From Nonlabens sp. (GTDB lineage Bacteria > Bacteroidota > Bacteroidia > Flavobacteriales > Flavobacteriaceae): a stretch of DNA of 6,385 nt. Shown here one piece after another: positions 1-5,589 of the stretch (the first letter of the stretch is position 1; every line of letters begins with the position of its first letter). The stretch spans positions 1-6,385 of the forward strand of contig JALZUY010000010.1 in the NCBI GenBank assembly GCA_023301395.1, in the 5' to 3' direction. The position numbers and the translations under genes are program-made. The notes beneath the pieces were generated by a model. That model saw only the letters and a program-made list of their open reading frames with translations, was not told the DNA's origin and did no database searches.

Positions 1-1
1 A

Positions 2-316
2 TATCATCAAAATGAAATTAAGTCCTTACCTATTTGGGAAGAACTTATTCATAGATTTCCTGAAATTCATAAGCTTATTGTGAAATTAGCTCCAGAAAAT
101 CCATGGACACTTTACAAAATGGCAAAAAAACAACTTTGCGGGACTCCTATCCTAGAGCAACTAGAAGGTTATCCACAATGGGTCATTAATGATGTAGATT
201 TTAGGAAAGTAAAGCAAACTGAGTTTCTCATTCAAATTACTGAAATAGGAAATAATCAGAACATTTATGTTTTTATAGAAAACAATGTTGTTTTCAAAAT
301 AGATCAGCGTCTCTAA
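2..316 (+). CDS. 3' end of a probable DUF1963/YwqG-like protein (5' truncated by the window edge)
   Basis: The frame is open from the first bases of the window to TAA at 314-316, giving 104 visible residues, so the true start lies upstream. A GTG at position 80 is in frame, but well-formed protein sequence continues on both sides of it, so it is not a credible start. The visible part has a PIWEELIHRFPEIHKL stretch, then L-E-G-Y-P-Q-W-V near residues 54-61, then EFLIQI (74-79) and NIYVFIENN (87-95) close to the C-terminus. The order G-Y-P-x-W, then F-L-x-Q-I, then Y-V-F-I resembles the C-terminal part of DUF1963/YwqG proteins, a family of unknown function. That assignment is inference from a few motifs. 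No signal peptide or membrane segment is visible. The stop lies 10-34 bases before the possible starts of the next gene, so the two may be co-transcribed. Confidence 0.6.
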   Translation, partial: YHQNEIKSLPIWEELIHRFPEIHKLIVKLAPENPWTLYKMAKKQLCGTPILEQLEGYPQWVINDVDFRKVKQTEFLIQITEIGNNQNIYVFIENNVVFKIDQRL

Positions 317-350
317 ATATTTTATCATTAAGTTAAAATATTCATTATTC

Positions 351-941
351 TTGTTTATTGAGTTATCAATTATTATTCTTGTACATACAATTATAATTTG
401 CTCCTCAAAAATCCCTATAATGAGATTCAAACATCCATCAATCCTGCCTGGATTAATCACCTTAGGCATTGAAAACTATGACTATACTTGGAAAACATTT
501 GGAGATCAAGTTCTAGGTGGTTTATCTACGGCACACATTGTTCAAAAGGACACAAGTATCAAAGTAACAGGCTCTACTATTAATAAACATGGCAAGGCCT
601 TTACTTGCTTACGTTCACAAAGTTTGAAACACGACTTATCTAATGTTATTTTTATAGATATAAAAATAAAAACAGACGGTAGGCCTTATGCATTTGAATT
701 AGAATATAATCATGGCTGGCACGAAGAAAAGCTAGGGTCCATGATTAACACTACTGCTGGTCAATGGCATACAGTGCGTGTTCCTATGTCTTCATTTAAC
801 AAAGTGAAATTTTGTGAAATTATAGATTCCAAATATGATCCAAAAATTCTTAATAACATATATCGATTTGGATTTTACGTATCTGATAATATTGATGGTC
901 CTTATGAGTTTGAAGTTGAATCAATTGATTTCATATATTAA
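351..941 (+). CDS. Exported CIA30-domain protein, diverged copy 1; start uncertain
   Basis: The C-terminal ~155 residues match the CIA30 domain (Pfam family of mitochondrial complex I assembly factor NDUFAF1). With residues numbered from TTG 351, there is a W at 47, then GDQVLGGLS (51-59) in place of the usual D-x-V-M-G-G-x-S, GKAFTCLRS (81-89) where the family has GGFAS-x-R, and a closing GPYEFEVESIDFIY (183-196). The fold is a galactose-binding-like beta sandwich; the bacterial role is unknown. The start is a problem. TTG 351 gives a hydrophobic leader, FIELSIIILVHTIIIC followed by SSK. The first ATG (420) removes that leader but keeps the domain. An in-frame ATT at 327 would add M-K-L-K-Y-S-L-F, a textbook signal-peptide N-terminus. 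The C-S-S after the hydrophobic run may be a lipoprotein attachment site, as in many Bacteroidota, though the lipobox is weak. It is followed 41 bases later by a paralogue and is probably in one operon with it. Confidence 0.75.
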   Translation: MFIELSIIILVHTIIICSSKIPIMRFKHPSILPGLITLGIENYDYTWKTFGDQVLGGLSTAHIVQKDTSIKVTGSTINKHGKAFTCLRSQSLKHDLSNVIFIDIKIKTDGRPYAFELEYNHGWHEEKLGSMINTTAGQWHTVRVPMSSFNKVKFCEIIDSKYDPKILNNIYRFGFYVSDNIDGPYEFEVESIDFIY

Positions 942-982
942 ATTAAGTCGCAAGTTTTTAAATTAATATCGACCATTACTAT

Positions 983-1525
983 ATGTTAAGATCTATATTA
1001 ATATTTATAGCAATAGTATTTATGGTAACTCCAAAAAATAAAATAGATTTTGGAACTGCTGGTAATACTCAAAACTGGGTAGTTGTTAATGACGGAGTAA
1101 TGGGTGGTTTATCTAAAAGCACTGCCATTACTTATGAAAATCATGTATTGTTCTCTGGAATTACCTCTTTAAAAAACAATGGCGGTTTTGCTAGCTATCG
1201 CAGCACCTATGACGATTATAACTTAAATGATTATGAATCTGTTGAAATTAGATTTAAAAGTACAGGCCGTACTTTTTATTTTCAATTAGATGCTTATAAA
1301 TCGTGGTGGTATCCTAACTATAAATATGAATTCTCGAGTGATGATAATAAATGGACTATTGTGTCTATTCCATTAAATGATTTTAAGGAATACCGAGTAG
1401 GTCAAGAAACTGGTGAAAAAATATCCCAATCACAATTGGATAATATCCTGCGATTGGGAATAATATTAATTGATAAAAAGGAAGGTCCTTTTGAATTACA
1501 AATTGACTACATCAAATTTATTTAG
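983..1525 (+). CDS. Exported CIA30-domain protein, copy 2
   Basis: This is a 180-residue protein from ATG 983 to TAG 1523-1525. Residues 1-16 (MLRSILIFIAIVFMVT) form a short signal peptide or N-terminal anchor; there is no cysteine, so it is not a lipoprotein. The rest is one CIA30 domain and keeps the family signatures: N-W-V-V-V-N-D-G-V-M-G-G-L-S (31-44), NNGGFASYRS (65-74), STGRTFYFQL (93-102), W-x-x-V-x-I-P-L-x-D-F (124-134) and GPFELQIDYIKFI (168-180). In eukaryotes this domain belongs to the complex I assembly factor NDUFAF1. The exported bacterial versions have no settled function, and complex I should not be inferred from the name. This copy is closer to consensus than the gene upstream, which it clearly parallels in domain order and length. 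It ends 2 bases before the stop of the convergent kinase gene. No promoter is evident in the 41-base gap, so it probably shares a transcript with copy 1. Confidence 0.85.
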   Translation: MLRSILIFIAIVFMVTPKNKIDFGTAGNTQNWVVVNDGVMGGLSKSTAITYENHVLFSGITSLKNNGGFASYRSTYDDYNLNDYESVEIRFKSTGRTFYFQLDAYKSWWYPNYKYEFSSDDNKWTIVSIPLNDFKEYRVGQETGEKISQSQLDNILRLGIILIDKKEGPFELQIDYIKFI

Positions 1526-1527
1526 AT

Positions 1528-2400
1528 TTAAGATACTTCTTGAGCAGCTTTAATTTTTTTGCGGTGATACTCTACTGCTCCTTCAATAGGCCTTCTTACT
1601 ACATTACCTAACTCGTAACCAAACTCTGCTGAGACTTGTTTTATTCTAGCCTTTGCAAAATGAGCTATACTACCTACAAAGTGAACTTCATGAGATTTGA
1701 TTTCTTCTCTAAATTGAAGAATCATATTGCGAGAGAACTTGCGCAATCCTTTTCTTAATAATTTCTTGATATAACGCTCTTCGAGGTTTTGAAAAATAAA
1801 CTCGGCATGCTTAGCTAGAAAGGCATTAGGATTAGGTTGCTTATAAAGATGGAATTTTATATAATCAGGATCTAAGTTGTAAGAAGCAGCAAACTTTGTC
1901 ATTAAATCATTAGGCATATTGTTAAAGCCATAATCTCTTAAAAGATTTTTACCATACCAGTTACCACTAGCCTCATCCATGAGTGTATAGCCTAATGAAA
2001 CAACACGCTGCTCAATATTTTCTCCGTCAGAGAAACAACAATTGGATCCAGTTCCAAGTATACAAACTATACCAGGCTCATCTCCTATAGCCGCGTATAC
2101 AGCTGCTGCGGTATCCTCTTTAACTACTACTTGGGCATTTGAAAAATAATCCTTTAATAAGTTTTCAAGGGCAAGTCTAGGTTTTTCTGTACCGCAACCA
2201 GCGCCATAGAAAAACACTTGTTCAACTTGATCTTTGTGTGCTACTAATTCTTCACTTTCCAAAATGCATAACGGTAATTCTTCAATAGTAAGAATTGCAG
2301 GATTCATACCACCTGTGCATACCTTAAACAACTGTTCTCCATTGTTATCAAGAGCAACCCAGTCACATTTAGTAGAACCACTATCTGTAATTAATATCAT
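1528..2400 (-). CDS. BadF/BadG-family sugar kinase, probable N-acetylglucosamine kinase
   Basis: This 290-residue cytoplasmic protein belongs to the ASKHA (sugar kinase/hsp70/actin) fold. The ATPase motifs appear in order: phosphate-1 DSGSTKCDW (6-14), FFYGAGCGT (63-71), acidic KEDTAAAVYAA (94-104), phosphate-2 CILGTGSN (113-120), the substrate-side GYTLMDEASGNWYGKNLL (137-154), the adenosine motif VGSIAHF (242-248) and a closing RRPIEGAVEYH (269-279). ATG 2400 places the phosphate-1 motif at the very N-terminus, as usual in this family, so the start is secure. Members phosphorylate N-acetylglucosamine or related amino sugars using ATP; the substrate here is inferred, and a glucosamine or other sugar kinase is possible. 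The usual D-E-G-S-G reads D-E-A-S-G (142-146). The gene lies downstream of pfkA and gap on the same strand, but a terminator intervenes, so it probably has its own promoter, which I could not identify. A small inverted repeat lies in its leader. Confidence 0.85.
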   Translation of the reverse strand: MILITDSGSTKCDWVALDNNGEQLFKVCTGGMNPAILTIEELPLCILESEELVAHKDQVEQVFFYGAGCGTEKPRLALENLLKDYFSNAQVVVKEDTAAAVYAAIGDEPGIVCILGTGSNCCFSDGENIEQRVVSLGYTLMDEASGNWYGKNLLRDYGFNNMPNDLMTKFAASYNLDPDYIKFHLYKQPNPNAFLAKHAEFIFQNLEERYIKKLLRKGLRKFSRNMILQFREEIKSHEVHFVGSIAHFAKARIKQVSAEFGYELGNVVRRPIEGAVEYHRKKIKAAQEVS

Positions 2401-2419
2401 AATTGATTTTTAAATGAAA

Positions 2420-2439
2420 CTTATCAAAAAAATGATAAG
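2420..2439. repeat. Small inverted repeat in the leader of the kinase gene
   Basis: CTTATCA (2420-2426) and TGATAAG (2433-2439) pair perfectly around a 6-base A loop, 20-39 bases upstream of the kinase ATG. It could be an operator half-site pair or a 5' UTR hairpin. In sequence this AT-rich, a chance palindrome is also possible. Confidence 0.3.
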
Positions 2440-2444
2440 CTATA

Positions 2445-2480
2445 AAAAAGGCTGCTTAAAACTAAATAAGCAGCCTTTTT
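2445..2480 (-). terminator. Intrinsic terminator of gap (structurally bidirectional)
   Basis: The arms AAAAAGGCTGCTTA (2445-2458) and TAAGCAGCCTTTTT (2467-2480) are perfect 14-bp complements around an 8-base loop. Read on the - strand, the hairpin begins 5 bases after the gap stop codon and runs straight into a T tract, the standard Rho-independent layout. Its A and T flanks are symmetric, so it could also stop transcription from the + strand. It separates the gap transcript from the kinase gene. Confidence 0.9.
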
Positions 2481-2485
2481 AAAAT

Positions 2486-3490
2486 TTATAGAGAGTTAAT
2501 CTTTTCTGCAAGATCAACAAGCTTGTTTGAATAACCAAATTCGTTATCATACCAACTTACTAACTTGAAGAACGTAGAATTCAACTCGATAGCGGCTCCA
2601 GCATCATAGATACTCGTTCTTGTATCACTTACAAAATCTTGAGAAACCACAGGTTCATCAGTATAACCTACTACACCAGTCATAGCTCCTGTAGAAGCAT
2701 CTTTAAATGCTTTATTGATTTCTTCAAGAGAAGTTTCTTTACTTAACTTAACAGTTAAATCTACTACAGATACATCTACTGTAGGAACACGGAAAGCCAT
2801 TCCAGTTAATTTCCCAGCAAGTGAAGGAATTACTTTAGTAACTGCTACTGCTGCTCCTGTTGTAGCCGGAATAATATTATTCATAGCACTACGTCCTAGA
2901 CGGTAGTTCTTCTTACTAGGTCCATCAACAGTTGCTTGAGTAGCCGTTGCTGCGTGAACTGTAGTCATTAGAGCTTCTTGAATTCCAAAATTATCATCAA
3001 GAATTTTTGCCATAGGTGCAAGACAATTAGTAGTACAAGATGCGTTAGAAACAATCTTATGGTCTGCAGTTAACTCACTATCATTTACACCCATTACAAA
3101 CATAGGTGCCGTTTTAGATGGTGCAGAGATTACTACTTTCTTTGCTCCTGCATCTAAATGAGCTTGTGCTGAGTCTAGATCTGTAAAAATACCTGTACAG
3201 TCTGCAACTACGTCTACTCCTACTTCATCCCATTTTAAGTTCTTTGGATCACGCTCAGCAGTTACACGTACGTGTACTCCATCAATAATCAAATTCCCAT
3301 CTTTTACTTCGATAGTTCCACCATAACGACCATGAACTGAATCATATTCTAGCAAGTAAGCCAGTTGGTTTACATCTACTAAGTCATTTATTGCTACTAC
3401 TTCTACATTTGCACGTTCAAGCGTTGCTCTAAAAACGATACGTCCTATACGTCCAAATCCGTTGATTGCTAATTTCAGTTTTTTACTCAT
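2486..3490 (-). CDS. gap: Type I glyceraldehyde-3-phosphate dehydrogenase (glycolytic, NAD-type)
   Basis: Full-length GAPDH of 334 residues. It catalyses oxidation and phosphorylation of glyceraldehyde-3-phosphate to 1,3-bisphosphoglycerate in the cytoplasm, as a homotetramer. The Rossmann motif is INGFGRIGR (9-17). The adenosine-binding acidic residue is D36 in A-I-N-D-L, which favours NAD over NADP. The catalytic site is SNASCTTNCLAP (148-159), with Cys152 and the partner His179 in TTVHAATATQ. The substrate and anion-site segments follow: TATQATVDG (182-190), GRSAMNNIIPATTGAA (199-214) and GKLTGMAFRVPT (226-237). The end is W-Y-D-N-E-F-G-Y-S (313-321). The NEFGYS form, with F rather than W, is also found in animal GAPDHs. 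ATG 3490 gives the usual N-terminal length. The gene lies 79 bases downstream of pfkA with no terminator between them, so the two are probably co-transcribed. A strong terminator follows the stop. Confidence 0.97.
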   Translation of the reverse strand: MSKKLKLAINGFGRIGRIVFRATLERANVEVVAINDLVDVNQLAYLLEYDSVHGRYGGTIEVKDGNLIIDGVHVRVTAERDPKNLKWDEVGVDVVADCTGIFTDLDSAQAHLDAGAKKVVISAPSKTAPMFVMGVNDSELTADHKIVSNASCTTNCLAPMAKILDDNFGIQEALMTTVHAATATQATVDGPSKKNYRLGRSAMNNIIPATTGAAVAVTKVIPSLAGKLTGMAFRVPTVDVSVVDLTVKLSKETSLEEINKAFKDASTGAMTGVVGYTDEPVVSQDFVSDTRTSIYDAGAAIELNSTFFKLVSWYDNEFGYSNKLVDLAEKINSL

Positions 3491-3525
3491 CTTATGTTTT
3501 ATTAATTCCTATTAGTTATTATTTA

Positions 3526-3545
3526 TACGCTTTCGCAAAAGCGTA
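3526..3545. repeat. Flavobacterial-type intergenic palindrome, near-perfect copy
   Basis: The 20-mer TACGCTTTCGCAAAAGCGTA pairs with itself at 9 of 10 positions. Changing the A at 3537 to G would make it a perfect palindrome, TACGCTTTCGCGAAAGCGTA. It lies in the pfkA-gap spacer and could form a hairpin in the transcript. There is no T tract on the - strand side, so it does not look like a terminator. A degenerate copy occurs at 4933-4952. I recall similar sequences scattered between genes in marine Flavobacteriia; that is memory, not a search result. Confidence 0.7.
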
Positions 3546-3569
3546 GTTAAAAAAGTCTATTGCTACTAT

Positions 3570-4568
3570 TTAAACCGTCATGATATCAGACACTCGTAGG
3601 AGTTCTTTATCAATCTCAGTTTTTCCTTTAACAGCCATATCTAGTGGACATAGCTCAATTTTATTATTATTAATTCCTACCATGTAATTGGTCTTTCCTT
3701 CTAGTAAGCTCTCGACGGCTTTAACGCCCATGCGGCTAGCAAGAACGCGATCCCAGCAAGATGGAGAACCACCGCGCTGCATGTGACCTAGAACAGACAC
3801 ACGTACTTCATACTCTGGCATATTTTCTTCAACATAATTCTTGAGATCAAATACGTTTTCACCGGTAGTATCACCTTCGGCAACAACCACAATACTAGAA
3901 GATTTACCAGACTGGCGGCTGCGCTTTAAACTCTCAACTAGACGTTCTTTTCCCATATCTTCTTCGGGAATTAAAATCTCCTCTGCTCCAGCACCTACTC
4001 CAGCATTTAATGCAATATGACCTACATCACGTCCCATTACTTCTACAAAGAATAATCTGTTGTGTGAGCTTGCAGTATCTCTAATCTTATCAATACATTC
4101 TACAACAGTATTTAATGCTGTATCAAATCCTAGTGTAGAACTCGTTCCATATATATCATTATCAATAGTACCTGGAATACCCATTACCGGAAAGCCAAAC
4201 TCTTTATTAAAGATCATTCCTCCTGTAAAACTACCATCACCACCTATCACAACAAGTGCATCCATTCCAGATGATTTCACGTGTTCATATGCTTTCTTTC
4301 TACCTTCTATAGTACGGAACTCCGTAGAACGAGCACTTTTAAGTATCGTTCCTCCTTTATTAATGATATTATTGACACTACGTGCCGTCATTTCTTTAAA
4401 GTCACCTTCTATAAATCCTTGATATCCACGGTAGATTCCTATACATTCTATACTGTGAAATGCACAGGTACGTACCACAGATCTTAATGCTGCATTCATC
4501 CCTGGAGAATCGCCTCCAGACGTCATGACACCTATTCTTTTAATCTCTTGATTCATTGCGTTTTTCAT
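3570..4568 (-). CDS. pfkA: ATP-dependent 6-phosphofructokinase
   Basis: This 332-residue enzyme phosphorylates fructose-6-phosphate to fructose-1,6-bisphosphate, the committed step of glycolysis, in the cytoplasm. The motifs are in order: TSGGDSPGMNA (16-26) for the nucleotide phosphate, RGYQGFIEGD (47-56), VIGGDGS (107-113), IPGTIDND (131-138) with the catalytic Asp136, MGRDVGHIAL (178-187), and VLGHMQRGGSP (259-269) for substrate binding. Gly112 in GGDG and Gly133 in PGTIDND are the residues that mark ATP-dependent enzymes; PPi-dependent relatives carry Asp and Lys there. Length is slightly above the ~320 residues of E. coli PfkA because of a short N-terminal extension (MKNAMNQEIKR). The start could be ATG 4568 or ATG 4556 (Met5); I keep the first because a plausible promoter and short leader lie just upstream. 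It is the first gene of the pfkA-gap pair, and the spacer to gap is 79 bases. Confidence 0.97.
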   Translation of the reverse strand: MKNAMNQEIKRIGVMTSGGDSPGMNAALRSVVRTCAFHSIECIGIYRGYQGFIEGDFKEMTARSVNNIINKGGTILKSARSTEFRTIEGRKKAYEHVKSSGMDALVVIGGDGSFTGGMIFNKEFGFPVMGIPGTIDNDIYGTSSTLGFDTALNTVVECIDKIRDTASSHNRLFFVEVMGRDVGHIALNAGVGAGAEEILIPEEDMGKERLVESLKRSRQSGKSSSIVVVAEGDTTGENVFDLKNYVEENMPEYEVRVSVLGHMQRGGSPSCWDRVLASRMGVKAVESLLEGKTNYMVGINNNKIELCPLDMAVKGKTEIDKELLRVSDIMTV

Positions 4569-4602
4569 AAAATCTAAGCTAATCTAGCAAAGAATACTTA
4601 AT

Positions 4603-4633
4603 GAAACCTATGTTTTATTCTATATTTAAACAA
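4603..4633 (-). promoter_or_regulatory. Probable Bacteroidota-type promoter of pfkA
   Basis: On the - strand, TTG (4633-4631) is followed after 20 bases by TAGGTTTC (4610-4603). That fits the Bacteroidota/Flavobacterium pattern TTG - 17 to 23 bases - TAnnTTTG, with one mismatch at the last base. Transcription would begin near 4596 and leave a leader of about 28 bases before ATG 4568. The elements are short, so a chance match in AT-rich DNA is possible. Confidence 0.45.
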
Positions 4634-4932
4634 TTCCAATATTTCAAACGTTATCGTTAATAACTTTTATTTATGGTATTAGAAATCACAGGTTTTATAA
4701 TCATAATTCCTTTCTTTACCTTTTTAACTTAGATGCTAAATCTTATTTTAAACGTATTGAGATCCTAGTTTATAGGTTATAATTCACAATCGGGAAATTC
4801 TTGTATAAAGACAACACCTTGAGCTGGAGCCTCATGGGATTATTTGTGATATGTGTGCTCAAGATAGTTGGGTTGAGAAAGAGGTTGTTTAAAGATTAGC
4901 ACTCTATTGTTGTAATGATTAAGCTGTTGAAT

Positions 4933-4952
4933 TACGCTTTCGCTAAAAGGTA
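4933..4952. repeat. Degenerate copy of the TACGCTTTCGC palindrome
   Basis: TACGCTTTCGCTAAAAGGTA matches the inferred consensus TACGCTTTCGCGAAAGCGTA at 17 of 20 positions. The left arm is intact and the right arm has decayed, so hairpin pairing is weak. It supports a dispersed repeat family in this genome. Confidence 0.5.
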
Positions 4953-5093
4953 ATTTTAAAAAGCTTTTTAGGCTTTTAGTTTTGGAGCTTTGAGGCTAGC
5001 TGATCTATTAAGAAGTCCTACTAAATCAGATAGATTTACGTTGATAAGAATTCTAGTGATCTTTTATAAACGACATTAAACGTTTAATAATAA

Positions 5094-5156
5094 AAAGTTC
5101 TCATATACAACCAAAAGCGCAATATGATATGAATGAATATAAAGTTCTCATATACA
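5094..5156. repeat. 16-bp direct repeat, two exact copies 47 bases apart
   Basis: AAAGTTCTCATATACA occurs at 5094-5109 and again at 5141-5156. A shorter related piece, CTTATATACAC (5197-5207), lies 50 bases further on. The sequences between copies are not alike, so it is not a tandem array, and two to three copies are too few and too short for a CRISPR. It could be a regulator-binding site or a remnant of duplication. Confidence 0.45.
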
Positions 5157-5376
5157 CCTCATTTGTAGGACAAAACAATATAAATTCACTAAATTGCTTA
5201 TATACACTAGTTGTCTATAATGCTGAAAAAAATCGTTCATTGAAAAAATAATCTCGAAAGAGATAAAAATCTTGATGCTCAAGGTTACTAAGTCTATTGA
5301 CTTTACTATGCTCGTAATCAGAGTTAGTCTGTCGATAAATCCACAAAATTTATTAACATACACAAAAACGAAGATT

Positions 5377-5481
5377 ATGAAAAAAATAGAACAGATTAAC
5401 GGAATTCTGAAAAGAACAAAAATTATGAATTTTATAAAAAGTATAGCTTTAGGAGTCGCATTCGTGGAGAAGATGGTCTAA
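5377..5481 (+). CDS. Short ORF, possibly the cut-off 5' end of a lost gene
   Basis: From ATG 5377 there are 34 codons to TAA 5479-5481. An internal ATG at 5425 starts MNFIKSIALGVAF, which reads like the beginning of a signal peptide or membrane segment but breaks off into V-E-K-M-V and a stop. The break coincides with the point (about 5464) where the tRNA-like sequence begins, so the frame may be the 5' remnant of a gene cut by whatever lies to the right. No family can be named, and a chance frame is quite possible. Confidence 0.2.
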   Translation: MKKIEQINGILKRTKIMNFIKSIALGVAFVEKMV

Positions 5482-5544
5482 CTTCTGATTATAAAGTATA
5501 GAAACAAATAGGTGCTTAGTGGCTATTCAAGACTGAATGCGTGG

Positions 5545-5572
5545 GCAGGTTCGATTCCTGCCTTCTCTACCA
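5545..5572 (+). tRNA. tRNA-like 3' end: T arm, acceptor 3' strand and CCA (fragment or aberrant tRNA)
   Basis: GCAGG (5545-5549) and CCTGC (5557-5561) pair perfectly around the 7-base loop TTCGATT, which fits the universal T-loop T-T-C-R-A-N-N. They are followed by a 7-base acceptor strand CTTCTCT (5562-5568), discriminator A5569 and an encoded CCA. The strand GGAGAAG at 5466-5472 could complete the acceptor stem, with six Watson-Crick pairs and one G-U, and pairing extends outward by two more pairs (5464-5465 with 5569-5570). That would make a molecule of 104 bases before CCA. I cannot find a D arm with the usual A-G-x-x-G-G or a 7-base anticodon loop with U33, so no isotype is assigned. A stem ATTC/GAAT at 5525-5538 has a 6-base loop. 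The likely readings are an attachment-site remnant (tRNA 3' end), a degenerate tRNA, or an unusual structural RNA. Confidence 0.45.
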
Positions 5573-5589
5573 TTCAAAAATTAAAAAAT

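Larger units (their letters stand above)
4569..5463. other. Long intergenic region (~0.9 kb) without a convincing gene
   Basis: Apart from the pfkA promoter and the repeats listed separately, I find no gene here. Frames on both strands are short. The 71-codon - strand frame at 5148-5363 is isoleucine- and leucine-rich with no recognisable motif. Other items seen are a perfect 14-bp palindrome, TAAAAAGCTTTTTA (4957-4970), and a hairpin with a GAAA tetraloop, ATCTC-GAAA-GAGAT (5251-5264). A 21-codon ATG frame at 4834-4899 would encode a hydrophobic then basic peptide (MGLFVICVLKIVGLRKRLF...), but nothing supports its translation. The length is unusual for a compact flavobacterial genome. It suggests a decayed gene, an unrecognised RNA, or a junction zone next to the inserted material downstream. 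Confidence 0.6.

Noticed and set aside
161..469. 102-codon frame on the - strand
   Set aside because: It lies antisense to two coding frames on the + strand, has no recognisable motif, and its composition (I, N, Y, L rich) is what random AT-rich DNA gives.
2715..2906. + strand frame antisense to gap
   Set aside because: Shadow of the GAPDH coding sequence; no independent start signal or motif.
4060..4487. Two + strand frames antisense to pfkA
   Set aside because: Shadows of the phosphofructokinase gene, whose reading frame is fully accounted for by conserved motifs.
5094..5207. Possible CRISPR array (repeats spaced about 47-50 bases)
   Set aside because: Only two exact 16-bp copies and one partial copy. 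Repeats are too short, there are no further units, and no cas genes are present.
5148..5363. 71-codon - strand frame in the long intergenic region
   Set aside because: Low-complexity I/L/S/F composition, no family features, and it overlaps the direct repeat. Not better than chance.
5466..5572. tmRNA (ssrA)
   Set aside because: The 3' end is tRNA-like, but the acceptor stem lacks the expected G3-U70 pair. There is no D-loop-like 5' segment or tag reading frame, and the closed molecule would be about 104 nt against several hundred for tmRNA.
5512..5589. N-terminal extension of the GIY-YIG-like gene from GTG 5512
   Set aside because: It would translate straight through the tRNA T arm and acceptor sequence. 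ATG 5590 gives a normal start with the domain beginning at about residue 16.
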